From Hydrogenophaga sp. (lineage in GTDB: Bacteria > Pseudomonadota > Gammaproteobacteria > Burkholderiales > Burkholderiaceae_C): a stretch of 64,000 nucleotides of DNA. The notes beneath the pieces were generated by a model that saw nothing but the letters and a program-made list of their open reading frames with translations, was not told where the DNA came from and did not search any database. Below, piece by piece: positions 1-8,730 of the stretch. Each line of letters starts with the position of its first letter. The first letter of the stretch is position 1. The stretch lies in assembly GCA_030682835.1 (NCBI GenBank), contig JAUXNG010000005.1, positions 53,093 to 117,092 of the forward strand, written 5' to 3'. Both the position numbers and the translations under genes were made by a program.

Positions 1-202
1 GCGACTGCACCTGCCACCAGACCGAGGTGCCGTCCTGCAGCAGGCGCCAGTTGCGCAGCGGGTCCCCCGTGCCCGGCGGCTCGATCTTGATGACGTCGGC
101 GCCGAAGTCGCCCAACGTCTTGCCGACGAAGGGGCCGGCAATGAGCTGGCCCATCTCGATGACGCGCAGCCCCTGCAAGGCGCCCGGCTGAAGTGGTGGC
201 AT
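1..202 (-). CDS. Family III (CaiB/BaiF) CoA-transferase, N-terminal part
   Basis: Only the first 67 codons are in the window; the gene runs off the left edge. The translation begins MPPLQPGALQGLRVIEMGQ and continues through IAGPFVGKTLGDFGADVIKI. This is the usual N-terminus of class III CoA-transferases (the 'DL/EMxxxxAGPxxxxxLxDxGADVIKIE' block). These enzymes move CoA between short-chain carboxylic acids, for example succinyl-CoA to a dicarboxylate, in the cytoplasm. It lies 20 bp downstream of a Bug-type binding protein gene, in the same direction as leuC and leuD homologues, so it is probably the last or a late gene of that operon. The substrate cannot be read from this fragment. Confidence 0.85.
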   Translation of the reverse strand, partial: MPPLQPGALQGLRVIEMGQLIAGPFVGKTLGDFGADVIKIEPPGTGDPLRNWRLLQDGTSVWWQVQS

Positions 203-222
203 GGTCAAGGCGGGTCTCCCGT

Positions 223-1188
223 TCAGTCGATGGTGGCGCCGGATTCCTTGACGATGCGGGCCCAGCGCGGCAGGTCCTCGCGCACGAGCTGGGCGAACTG
301 GTCCGGCGTGGACTTGAAGGGCTCGCAGCCCACGGCGGCCAGGCGCTCCTGCACCTCCGTGGAGTCCAGCGCCTTGGCGATCTCGGCGTTCAGCTGCGTG
401 ATGATGGCGCGCGGCGTGCCGGCCGGTGCGAACACACCGTACCACGGCGTCGCGCCGAAGCCGGGCACCGTTTCACCAATGGTGGGGGCATCCACCGCCG
501 GCAGGCGCTTGGGGTTGACCACACCCAGCACCTTCATGCGGCCCGAGCGGATGAAGGAGATGGAAGACGGCAGGCTCTGCACCGACACCTGCACCTGGCC
601 GGCCACCACGTCGGTGGCGGCAGCGGCGGCCCCCTTGTAGGGAACGTGCGTCAGATCGATGCTGGTGGCCTTGCCCAGCATCTCGCCGATCAGGTGGTTC
701 AGCGTGCCGTTGCCGGCCGAGCCGATGTTGATCTTGCCCGGCTGCTGCTTGGCCAGCGACACCAGTTCGGCGACGTTCTTGGCCGGGAAGGCCGGGTTGG
801 CCACCAGCACGTAGCCGGCCGTGGCCACACTGCCCACGGCTTCGAAATCCTTCAGCGGGTCGAAGCCCGTGCTCCTGTACAGCGAGGGGTTGATGACCAT
901 GGAGCTGTCGGCGGTCAGGATCAGCGTGTAGCCGTCCGGGCGGCTCTTGGCTGCGGCCACGGTGCCGATGTTGCCGCCGGCGCCCACGCGGTTTTCCACC
1001 ACGACGTTCTGGCCGAGCTGCTCGCCCAGCTTCTGCGCGATCACGCGCGCGATGGTGTCGTTGGCGCCGCCGGCGGCGTGGGGCACGATCAGGGTGATGG
1101 GCCGGTTGGGGTACCGGTCCTGCGACAGGGCGGGAACTGCGGCTAGCGAAAGGGCCAGGGCCAGCAGGGTGCGGCGTTTGGTGAACAT
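223..1188 (-). CDS. Bug-family (TctC-like) periplasmic solute-binding protein
   Basis: This 321-residue protein starts with a Lys/Arg-rich signal peptide (MFTKRRTLLALALSLAAVPALS). The mature chain then has the typical Bug opening, YPNRPITLIVPHAAGGANDTIAR, and the VENRVGAGGNIG block. Bug proteins bind carboxylates or small aromatic acids in the periplasm, classically for tripartite tricarboxylate transporters. No tctA or tctB gene is adjacent, so it is an orphan binding protein, a common state in Burkholderiales. A GGAG motif lies just upstream of the ATG. Its place between leuD and a CoA-transferase suggests that its ligand feeds the same pathway, possibly a C4-C6 dicarboxylate; this is inference. 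Confidence 0.9.
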   Translation of the reverse strand: MFTKRRTLLALALSLAAVPALSQDRYPNRPITLIVPHAAGGANDTIARVIAQKLGEQLGQNVVVENRVGAGGNIGTVAAAKSRPDGYTLILTADSSMVINPSLYRSTGFDPLKDFEAVGSVATAGYVLVANPAFPAKNVAELVSLAKQQPGKINIGSAGNGTLNHLIGEMLGKATSIDLTHVPYKGAAAAATDVVAGQVQVSVQSLPSSISFIRSGRMKVLGVVNPKRLPAVDAPTIGETVPGFGATPWYGVFAPAGTPRAIITQLNAEIAKALDSTEVQERLAAVGCEPFKSTPDQFAQLVREDLPRWARIVKESGATID

Positions 1189-1212
1189 GGTTTGTCTCCT
1201 CTTGGGGGTGGG

Positions 1213-1851
1213 TCAGTTGAAAAGCCAGGGGCTGGCCAGGCGGTGTTGCGCCTCAAAGGCACGGATGCGGGTTGTCTTCTGCAGGGTCAGGCCGATGTCG
1301 TCCAGGCCCTGCACCAGGCGCTGCTTGCGCGAAGCGTCGATGCTGAAGCTGGTGCACAGGCCCGTCGACGAGCGCAGGGTCTGCGTCGGCAGGTCCACGC
1401 TCAGCGTGAAACCCGGGTGGTCGTGCACGGCCTGGAACAGCTGGTCGATCTGGGCGGTCGGCAGCACGATGGGCAGCAGGCCGTTCTTGAAGCAGTTGTT
1501 GAAGAAAATGTCGGCGTAGCTGGGGGCCAGCAGCACCCGGATGCCATGGTCGGCCAGTGCCCAGACCGCGTGCTCGCGGCTGGAACCGCAGCCGAAGTTC
1601 TCCCGCGTCAGCAGGATCTGCGCACCCGCGTAGCGGGCCTGGTTCAGGGAGAAGGCCGGGTTGCGCAGCCGCCCGGACACGTCCTGCCCCGGCTCGCCGC
1701 GGTCCAGGTAGCGCCACTCGTCGAACAGGTTGTCGCCAAACCCGGTGCGGCTGATGGACTTCATGAACTGCTTGGGGATCAGCGCGTCGGTGTCCACGTT
1801 GGCCCGGTCCACGGGCACCACCAGCGATTGCAGTTGGTCGAAGGGTTTCAT
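1213..1851 (-). CDS. leuD: 3-isopropylmalate dehydratase small subunit homologue (LeuD)
   Basis: At 212 residues this is the normal size for LeuD, the swivel-domain subunit that pairs with LeuC. The signature block [10 protein letters not shown] is at residues 86-95, and [11 protein letters not shown] is near the N-terminus. The start overlaps the leuC stop by four bases (ATGA), so the two are translationally coupled. The family isomerises 2- to 3-isopropylmalate. Close relatives act on citramalate, dimethylmalate or homoaconitate, and sequence alone does not separate these. There is no leuB or leuA beside it. The next genes encode a Bug protein and a CoA-transferase, which argues for a possible catabolic paralogue. 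Confidence 0.88.
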   Translation of the reverse strand: MKPFDQLQSLVVPVDRANVDTDALIPKQFMKSISRTGFGDNLFDEWRYLDRGEPGQDVSGRLRNPAFSLNQARYAGAQILLTRENFGCGSSREHAVWALADHGIRVLLAPSYADIFFNNCFKNGLLPIVLPTAQIDQLFQAVHDHPGFTLSVDLPTQTLRSSTGLCTSFSIDASRKQRLVQGLDDIGLTLQKTTRIRAFEAQHRLASPWLFN

Positions 1852-3302
1852 GCGATCTCCTGCGCGGGCAGTTGGACGGGTGGCAGGTCTTCCACGCGGG
1901 CCAGGTGGCCGGCGATGGCCGCGGCCGCTGCCAGCGCAGGGCTGAGCAGGTGGCTGCGCCCACCAGGCCCTTGCCGGCCCTCGAAATTTCGGTTGCTGGT
2001 CGAGGCGCAGCGCTCGCCCGGCGACAGCCGGTCGTCGTTCATGCCCAGGCACATTGAGCAGCCGGGCTCGCGCCACTCCAGTCCCGCCTCGGTGAAGATG
2101 CGGTCCAGGCCTTCGGCTTCGGCCGCGGCCTTCACCAGGCCGGAGCCGGGCACCACCAGGGCCTGCACCACGCCGGGCGCCACGCGGCGCCCGCGCACCA
2201 CGGCGGCGGCGGCGCGCAGGTCTTCCAGACGGGCGTTGGTGCATGAGCCGATGAACACCTTGTCGATGGGCACCTCGCGCATGGGTGTGCCGGGCTGCAG
2301 GCCCATATAGGCCAGCGCGGCCTGCATGCCGGCGCGGCGCACCGGGTCGGCTTCCTGCGCCGGGTCGGGCACGTGGCCGTCCATGGCCACCACCATGTCG
2401 GGCGACGTGCCCCAGGTCACCATGGGCTGCACATCGCGCGCGTCGATCGAGACCACCCGGTCGAACTCGGCGCCTTCGTCGCTCACCAGCGTGCGCCAGG
2501 CCGCCACGGCCGCCTCCCACTGTGCGCCCGACGGCGCCTTTGGACGGCCCGCCAGGTAGTCGATGGTGGTCTGGTCCACCCCCACCAGGCCCACGCGGGC
2601 ACCGGCCTCGATGGCCATGTTGCACACCGTCATGCGGCCTTCCATGCTCAGGGAGCGGATGGCGCTGCCGGCAAATTCGATCGCATGGCCATTACCGCCG
2701 GACGTGCCCAGCACGCCGATCAGGTGCAGCACCAGGTCCTTGGCGGACACCCCGGGCGCCAATACGCCGTTGACCTGCACCAGCATGCGTTTCATGGGGC
2801 GAAGGGCCAGGCACTGGGTGGCCAGCACATGCTCCACGTCGGACGTGCCGACGCCGAAGGCCAGGGCACCGAAGGCGCCGTGGGTGCTGGTGTGGGAGTC
2901 GCCCGCCACCACGGTCATGCCCGGCAGGGTGGCGCCCTGCTCGGGCCCGACCACATGGATGATGCCCTGTGTGCGGCTGCCCAGGCCGTGGAAGGTGATG
3001 CCGAATTCCTGGCAGTTGCGGTCGAGCTGGCGCACCTGGGCCCGCGAGAGCGGGTCCTGGATGGCTTCTGTCGATGCGCGCTGCGCCGCGGTGGTGGGCA
3101 CGTTGTGATCCGCCACGGCGATCACCGTCTCGGCCCGCCAGGGCTGGCGGCCCGACAGGCGAAGGCCCTCGAAGGCCTGGGGGCTGGTGACCTCGTAGAC
3201 CAGGTGGCGGTCCACGTAGATGAGGCACTCGCCGTCCTCGCTTGCGTCGACGAGGTGGCTTTGCCAGAGTTTGTCGAACAGGGTTCGCCGGGCGTGTGTC
3301 AT
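1848..3302 (-). CDS. leuC: 3-isopropylmalate dehydratase large subunit homologue (LeuC)
   Basis: This 484-residue protein is an aconitase-family [4Fe-4S] hydro-lyase. The three cluster cysteines are visible: Cys354 in [13 protein letters not shown] and Cys415/Cys418 in [12 protein letters not shown]. The N-terminal block ([24 protein letters not shown]) and [13 protein letters not shown] are typical of LeuC. It acts in the cytoplasm as a heterodimer with the overlapping leuD product. A LysR gene lies upstream in the same direction with a 120-bp gap. The genes downstream (Bug, family III CoA-transferase) are not leucine-biosynthetic, so the substrate may be a related 2-hydroxyacid such as a methylmalate. 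The family call is secure; the exact substrate is not. Confidence 0.9.
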   Translation of the reverse strand: MTHARRTLFDKLWQSHLVDASEDGECLIYVDRHLVYEVTSPQAFEGLRLSGRQPWRAETVIAVADHNVPTTAAQRASTEAIQDPLSRAQVRQLDRNCQEFGITFHGLGSRTQGIIHVVGPEQGATLPGMTVVAGDSHTSTHGAFGALAFGVGTSDVEHVLATQCLALRPMKRMLVQVNGVLAPGVSAKDLVLHLIGVLGTSGGNGHAIEFAGSAIRSLSMEGRMTVCNMAIEAGARVGLVGVDQTTIDYLAGRPKAPSGAQWEAAVAAWRTLVSDEGAEFDRVVSIDARDVQPMVTWGTSPDMVVAMDGHVPDPAQEADPVRRAGMQAALAYMGLQPGTPMREVPIDKVFIGSCTNARLEDLRAAAAVVRGRRVAPGVVQALVVPGSGLVKAAAEAEGLDRIFTEAGLEWREPGCSMCLGMNDDRLSPGERCASTSNRNFEGRQGPGGRSHLLSPALAAAAAIAGHLARVEDLPPVQLPAQEIA

Positions 3303-3422
3303 GGGGGCGGTGCGGGCCGGTGGGTGGAATGGCTCGCAGTCTAGGAGCCCCCCCCGCGCGGCAGAAGCGTTGCTTGGGCAAAGCAGGTTTCGCCAACGGC
3401 GAAAGCGGCGGGGTTCCCCTCT

Positions 3423-4322
3423 TCAGCCCACCCCGGCGCGCAGGTGGTCGAAGAGGCTGCGCATCGGGCGCGCCAACGCGCTGAAGTCGCGCGCGCCCAG
3501 CAGCAGTTCGCGTTCCACCCAGGCATCGCTCAGATCGATCACTCGCAGACCCATGGCACGGGCCAAGGGTTGGGCGGCCGCCACGGGCAGCACGGCGATG
3601 CCCAGACCGGCGCGCACCATCTGGCACATGGCGTCGAAGCTGCGCACATGAATGCGGATGCGCAGCGGCTGGCTCAGTTGCCCGCTCTCCAGCGCCAGCC
3701 GCTGGGCCAGCGAGGTCGATTGCGACAGGCTCACGAAGTCGTATTGCACCGCCTCGGCAAACTCGGCTTTGCGGCGGCGCGCCAGCGCATGGCCCGGCGG
3801 CACCACCAGCACCAGCCGGTCGCGGCGGTAGAGCGCGGTCTGCAGGCCGAGTTCTGGCGTGCGGTCGGCGAAGATGCCGAGCTCGGCGCGGCCGTCCAGC
3901 ACGGCCAGCACCACTTCGCGGCTGTCGGCCTCGTTCAGCTCGATGCGCAGGCCGGGGCGCATGCCCACGAACCCGGCCAGATCCGTCGGCAGGAACTGCG
4001 TGATGGCCGAGGTGTTGGCCCACAGGCGGACCTCGCCGGTGACGCCCCTGGCATGGTCGGACAGGTCGCCGCTCATCTGGTCCACGTCGTTCAGGATGCG
4101 CTGCACGTGCCGGTGCAGGGCCTCGCCGGCCAGGGTGAGCTTCACGCCCCGGGAATGGCGCTCCAGCAGCGACACGCCAAAGGCGAGTTCGAGATCGGCC
4201 ATGCGCTTGCTCGCCGCGCCAATCGCCAGCCGGGCAAGCTCGGCCCCCTGGCTGATGCTGCCGGTGCGCGCCACCAGGTTGAACAGGGACAGCGAGACGA
4301 GGTCGATGCGGTGCAGGTTCAT
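3423..4322 (-). CDS. LysR-family transcriptional regulator
   Basis: This 299-residue protein has an N-terminal winged helix-turn-helix (residues about 5-63: LVSLSLFNLVARTGSISQGAELARLAIGAASKRM in outline) and a C-terminal periplasmic-binding-protein-like effector domain. The helix has GAASKRMADLE rather than the more usual SQPALSRQI, as in LysR members annotated near carboxylate catabolic genes. The chosen ATG gives a full DNA-binding domain; the longer open frame upstream is not conserved-looking. It lies directly upstream of the leuC/leuD/Bug/CoA-transferase genes in the same direction and probably regulates them, with an intermediate or the imported acid as co-inducer. The effector is inference. 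Confidence 0.88.
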   Translation of the reverse strand: MNLHRIDLVSLSLFNLVARTGSISQGAELARLAIGAASKRMADLELAFGVSLLERHSRGVKLTLAGEALHRHVQRILNDVDQMSGDLSDHARGVTGEVRLWANTSAITQFLPTDLAGFVGMRPGLRIELNEADSREVVLAVLDGRAELGIFADRTPELGLQTALYRRDRLVLVVPPGHALARRRKAEFAEAVQYDFVSLSQSTSLAQRLALESGQLSQPLRIRIHVRSFDAMCQMVRAGLGIAVLPVAAAQPLARAMGLRVIDLSDAWVERELLLGARDFSALARPMRSLFDHLRAGVG

Positions 4323-4467
4323 GAGCGAGGTAGGCGGGCGTGCGCGAGGCAGTTTTCCCCCGTGCAAGGTTGAAACGAGTGTAATTCCCGGGCCTGGCAT
4401 CAGACCCCTGGAATCCCCGTATGGGGCGGGTCGCAGCGCGCCGGGCAAGCGCCCGGTGCAGCGCCCC

Positions 4468-5100
4468 TCAGCGGGGCTGCGCGGCCCGCATGGCTTGCGC
4501 GAGCGCGTCGTGCCCGAGGGCGGCGAGCCCGTCGGCGGCGCCCAGGCGGTCGCGCGCTTCGCCGTTCTGGCCCAGCTTGAACTTGGCCGTGAGCCGCGTG
4601 AGCGGGATCTCGATGCCCACGATGGCTTTGAGCATGCCGTCGACGAACTCGGGTGCCGAATCGCCCATCTTCCAGGGCCGCGGCTGCTGCGAGCGTTGCT
4701 CGTGCTCGCGCGTGAGGCGCGCGACCAGGCCGCGCACGAAGCGCTCATCCTCCATCACCCGCAAGGTGCCGTGGGCGTGCACCACGGCGTAGTTCCAGGT
4801 GGGCACGTGGCGGTGGTGCTCGGGCTTGCTGGGGTACCAGTTGGGCGAGATGTAGCCCTGAGCCGCCTGGAAGATCACCAGCACGTCGTCGCCAGCGGCC
4901 TGCTGCCACACCTGGTTGGCGCGCGCCACGTGGGCGCGCAGCGTGCCGTGCGGGCCGGCCGTGGCGTCGAATTCGAACGGGATGGGGTTCGCGTCAAGCC
5001 CCTCGGGGCCGTGCGTGACCAGCTGGCCCAGCGGGTGGGCGGCCATCAGCGCGTGCAGCACGTCGGCGCGGTCTTCCTCAAAAGCGGGCGGAAGGTACAT
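4468..5100 (-). CDS. PaiB-like FMN-binding negative transcriptional regulator family protein
   Basis: The 210-residue product starts MYLPPAFEEDRADVLHALM, the characteristic PaiB N-terminus. It carries PNWYPSKPEHHRHVPTWNY and WKMGDSAPEFVDGMLKAIVG, blocks of the PaiB family (flavin-reductase-like split barrel binding FMN). Bacillus PaiB represses sporulation and degradative enzymes, but most proteobacterial members have no tested role. I chose the ATG at 5100 because it matches the family start; a TTG five codons upstream is an alternative. A LysE-type exporter gene lies 40 bp upstream in the same direction and may be co-transcribed. A C/G-rich inverted repeat (CCGGGC/GCCCGG, 4441-4456) follows the stop but has no T tract. 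Confidence 0.85.
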   Translation of the reverse strand: MYLPPAFEEDRADVLHALMAAHPLGQLVTHGPEGLDANPIPFEFDATAGPHGTLRAHVARANQVWQQAAGDDVLVIFQAAQGYISPNWYPSKPEHHRHVPTWNYAVVHAHGTLRVMEDERFVRGLVARLTREHEQRSQQPRPWKMGDSAPEFVDGMLKAIVGIEIPLTRLTAKFKLGQNGEARDRLGAADGLAALGHDALAQAMRAAQPR

Positions 5101-5140
5101 GGGGGGCTTCTTCAAGGGCGGTCAGCAGCGGGGTGGCTCA

Positions 5141-5788
5141 TCATGCACCGGCCATCGCATGGCGCACCAGCAGCGCGGCGAGCACCCACATGGTCAGGCC
5201 GATCAGCCCGTCCAGCACCTGCCAGGCGCGTGGCCTGGCGAACATGGGCGCCAGCCAGCGCGCGCCGAAACCCAGCGCTGTGAACCAGCCCAGGCTGGCG
5301 ACGCTGGCCCCGGCGATGAACCAGCGCTGCAGCCCGGCCGGCTGCTGGGCGCCGACGCTGCCCACCAGCAAGACGGTATCGAGGTACACGTGGGGGTTGA
5401 GCAGGGTGAAGGCGGCGGCCTGCGCCAGCACGGCACCGCGGCTCATCCCGGCGCCACCGTCGGCCGCCTGCAGCCGGCTGGCCCGCTGTGCGCGGCGCAG
5501 CGCCTGCCAGCCGTACCAGGCCAGGAAGGCTGCGCCGGCCAGCGCCATGGCGCGGGCCACGCCAGGGCTGTTGCCCAATGCCTGGGCCATGCCGAGCACG
5601 CCCGCGGTGATCAGCGCGGCATCGGCGAGCGCGCAGAACAGCACCACGGGTGCGACGTGCTCGCGCCGCAGACCCTGGCGCAACACGAAGGCGTTCTGCG
5701 CGCCAATGGCCACGATCAGGCCCAGGCTGAGCACGAGCCCCTGCATAAACGCGGGCAGGACGGAAGCGGCAGCGGTGACAGACGGCAT
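5141..5788 (-). CDS. LysE/ArgO-type amino-acid exporter
   Basis: This 215-residue, very hydrophobic protein has about six predicted membrane segments. The LysE-family motif GAQNAFVLRQGLRREH lies at about residues 29-44, and LLNPHVYLDTVLLVGSVGAQQ follows in the middle. ArgO and LysE export arginine and lysine and the analogue canavanine by proton-coupled transport in the inner membrane. The NPHVYLDT block is the form seen in ArgO/LysE rather than in RhtB. No ArgP-type regulator is adjacent; the downstream PaiB-like gene may be co-transcribed. The substrate is inferred from family only. Confidence 0.88.
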   Translation of the reverse strand: MPSVTAAASVLPAFMQGLVLSLGLIVAIGAQNAFVLRQGLRREHVAPVVLFCALADAALITAGVLGMAQALGNSPGVARAMALAGAAFLAWYGWQALRRAQRASRLQAADGGAGMSRGAVLAQAAAFTLLNPHVYLDTVLLVGSVGAQQPAGLQRWFIAGASVASLGWFTALGFGARWLAPMFARPRAWQVLDGLIGLTMWVLAALLVRHAMAGA

Positions 5789-5897
5789 GCCCCGAGCTTG
5801 CCAGCCTGTGACCGGGATGACAAACGGTCTTTCCCTTGCGGGGCGGCGACGCGGGCGCGGTTTCGACCGGCCTGGACACCCGTCCCCGGCGGCGCGA

Positions 5898-6755
5898 TCA
5901 GGTCAACATGTCGGGCTGGGTCGCTACCAGCTGGGTCCAGATGGTCTGGAAGTGCAGCCAGCCGATGTATTCCGAACCCACGTGTTCGCGGCTGTAGCGC
6001 GAGCGGTCAGCCGGCACGAGGGCGGGCTTGTGGCCGGTGGCTTCCACCAGCAGCTGCTGGCGGCAGCACCGCTCCAGCGCAATGAACCAGAACGCCGCCG
6101 CCTCGATGCTGTGGCGGCTGGCGGTGAACAGGCCGTGGTTCTGGTGAATGGCCGCTTTCACGCCCTTGAACCAGTCGCACATGGCCATGCCCGCGCGCTC
6201 CTCAACCGCCACCTGGCCGGCCTCGTCGTTGATCACCACATGGTCCTCGAAGAAGGCGGCCGCGTCCTGCGAAATCGGCTCCAGCGGACGGCCGAGCGCG
6301 GCAAAGGCGGTGCCGTACACCGTGTGTGCGTGGCACATGGCAATGATGTCCGGGTGCGCCTCGTGCACCGCCGCGTGCAACACGAAGCCGGCGCGGTTGA
6401 TGGCATGGCTGCCTTGCACCACGCGGCCCTTGTGGTCGGCCAGGATCAGGTTTGACACCTTCACCTGCGCGAAGTGCACGCACATCGGGTTGGTCCAGTA
6501 CAGCTCCGGGTGTTCCGGGTCGCGCACCGTCAGGTGGCCGGCGAAACCGTAGTCGAAACCCTCCAGCGCGAAGGCGCGGCAGGCCGCCACCAGGCGCTGC
6601 TGGCGGTGCAGACGTTCGGCGGCCACGTCGGTGAAGGCGGGCACCTCGGGGAAGATCAGGCCCTTCTGCTCGGGCTGGTAAATGGACACGCGGCCAGGCG
6701 ACACGAGGGGTGTGGCGGGCGCGCTGACGGGGGCATGGGCAGTGGCGGTGTTCAC
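5898..6755 (-). CDS. Class II aldolase/adducin-family protein
   Basis: This 285-residue protein has the class II aldolase fold. The zinc-binding HAH motif is in DIIAMCHAHTVYGTAFA, the third histidine is in HQNHGLFT, and the substrate loop is GFDYGFAGHLTVRD. Members include fuculose-phosphate aldolase, ribulose-phosphate epimerase and many uncharacterised decarboxylase/aldolase proteins. It is longer than FucA (about 215 residues) and has an N-terminal extension, as in the adducin-head subgroup found beside LysR genes in Burkholderiales. It is divergent from a LysR gene across a 131-bp gap that holds a perfect LysR-type palindrome, so it is probably that regulator's target. Its substrate is unknown. 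Confidence 0.85.
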   Translation of the reverse strand: MNTATAHAPVSAPATPLVSPGRVSIYQPEQKGLIFPEVPAFTDVAAERLHRQQRLVAACRAFALEGFDYGFAGHLTVRDPEHPELYWTNPMCVHFAQVKVSNLILADHKGRVVQGSHAINRAGFVLHAAVHEAHPDIIAMCHAHTVYGTAFAALGRPLEPISQDAAAFFEDHVVINDEAGQVAVEERAGMAMCDWFKGVKAAIHQNHGLFTASRHSIEAAAFWFIALERCCRQQLLVEATGHKPALVPADRSRYSREHVGSEYIGWLHFQTIWTQLVATQPDMLT

Positions 6756-6834
6756 GGGCGGTCTCCAACATCTGGGTCAATCCACGGATGTTCCGCTGTT
6801 GCCACATGAATGACAAGCGATGGTTGTTCAAACT

Positions 6835-6855
6835 CATATGAATGCCATTCACATG
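6835..6855. promoter_or_regulatory. Candidate LysR operator, T-N11-A palindrome
   Basis: The core TGAATGCCATTCA (6839-6851) is a perfect inverted repeat around one central C. It has the T-N11-A form that LysR regulators recognise. The flanks extend the symmetry to 21 bp with one mismatch (arms CATATGAATG and CATTCACATG). It lies between the divergent class II aldolase and LysR genes, 32 bp before the LysR start. A further CATGAATG occurs at 6804-6811. Confidence 0.6.
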
Positions 6856-6886
6856 AACTGGGGGCCCTGCCATACTCGCGGGCACC

Positions 6887-7765
6887 ATGCGCAAGATCCC
6901 CAACTTCGTGCTGCTTCGCGCTTTCGAGGCCGCGGCGCGGCTGCAGAGCTTTTCACGTGCCGCCCATGAACTGCACCTCACGCCCTCGGCCATCAGCCAC
7001 CAGGTGCGCGAGCTGGAAACCTTTTTTGGCCGCACCCTGTTCGCGCGCAGCCACCGGCGGGTGGACCTCACGCCCGAGGGCCGGCGCCTGGCTGACAGCC
7101 TGGGACGGGTGTTCGACTCGCTGGAAGCCGCTTGCGGCGAGGTGCGGCTGGCGCCGTCGGGTCAGGTGCTCTCGCTGCACTGCGCGCCCAGCTTCGCGGT
7201 GAAGTGGCTGGGTCCGCGCCTGCCCGATTTCATGGCCGCCCACCCGGGCATCACCATCCGCCTCTCGACTGGGGCCGAACCCATGGACCTGACCGCCGCG
7301 CGCGAGGTCGATCTGGCCATCTCCTACGGGCAGGTGGTGCGCCGCCCGGGCATCGAGGTGACCGGGCTCGGGCCGGAAGACATCGTGCCCCTGTGTTCAC
7401 CCCGGCTGCGGCCGCGCGGCGGATCGTGGAAGACGCTCATGGCCACCGCCACCCTGATCGACTCGCAGCTGAGCGACATCACCTGGCGGGACTGGTTCGC
7501 GCTCAATGGGCTGCCCCTGCCCGAGCGCCCGCGCCAGTCGTTCGACCGCGGCGCGCTGTCCATCTCGGCCGCGGTGGACGGCATGGGCATTGCGCTGGAA
7601 ACCACGCGCTTTGCCGAGCGCGAGCTGGCGCGCGGTGACCTCGTTGAGGTCGGGCGCTCCGTGTTCAAGCGCATCCGGCGCGAGGTGCACTTCCTCTCGG
7701 TGCGCAGCAACGAGCGCCAGGTGGACAAGATAGGTCGCTTCCGGCAGTGGTTGCTGGGCCAGTAA
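6887..7765 (+). CDS. LysR-family transcriptional regulator, GcvA-like
   Basis: The 292-residue product opens [22 protein letters not shown] and continues through [22 protein letters not shown]. This is the GcvA-type LysR helix-turn-helix, with LTPSAISHQ as the recognition helix. The effector domain has [16 protein letters not shown] and a DLAISYG motif, also typical of the GcvA subgroup. The ATG is 32 bp from a perfect T-N11-A palindrome shared with the divergent class II aldolase gene, which suggests control of that gene and of itself. It need not have anything to do with glycine; 'GcvA-like' describes only the sequence subgroup. Confidence 0.9.
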   Translation: MRKIPNFVLLRAFEAAARLQSFSRAAHELHLTPSAISHQVRELETFFGRTLFARSHRRVDLTPEGRRLADSLGRVFDSLEAACGEVRLAPSGQVLSLHCAPSFAVKWLGPRLPDFMAAHPGITIRLSTGAEPMDLTAAREVDLAISYGQVVRRPGIEVTGLGPEDIVPLCSPRLRPRGGSWKTLMATATLIDSQLSDITWRDWFALNGLPLPERPRQSFDRGALSISAAVDGMGIALETTRFAERELARGDLVEVGRSVFKRIRREVHFLSVRSNERQVDKIGRFRQWLLGQ

Positions 7766-7894
7766 CCACCGCGGGCAATGGGCTCGGCCCGCCGGGCGCA
7801 TATCTCGGCGCCCCGCGATGCCGCACTTATCTGGCGTACGGTGCTGCGACGCGGCCAGACCCTTCGCCGATTCCCACGGGGTCCGTGCACGACT

Positions 7895-7906
7895 TGACGT
7901 ATGTCA
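7895..7906. promoter_or_regulatory. Near-palindrome upstream of ABC exporter operon
   Basis: TGACGTATGTCA is symmetric except at the two central positions. It overlaps a TTGACG that could serve as a -35 element, 47 bp before the ATPase start. No convincing -10 hexamer is visible at standard spacing, so this is only a candidate operator or promoter for the exporter genes. Confidence 0.25.
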
Positions 7907-7940
7907 GCTGCCAGAAAACGTCGCGTGGCAACAATGGCAT

Positions 7941-8696
<756 letters not shown>

Positions 8697-8730
8697 GCCC
8701 GGGGCCCGAGATTCAAAACCCGACCGGCCG

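Noticed and set aside
4441..4478. Two G/C-rich hairpins near the end of the PaiB-like gene as a terminator
   Set aside because: Neither is followed by a T tract on the relevant strand, so I left them as a remark in the gene entry.
6887..7765. The GcvA-like LysR as a regulator of the gcv operon
   Set aside because: It is 30 kb away and divergent from an aldolase gene with its own palindrome. The gcv operon has a riboswitch. The name reflects sequence subgroup only.
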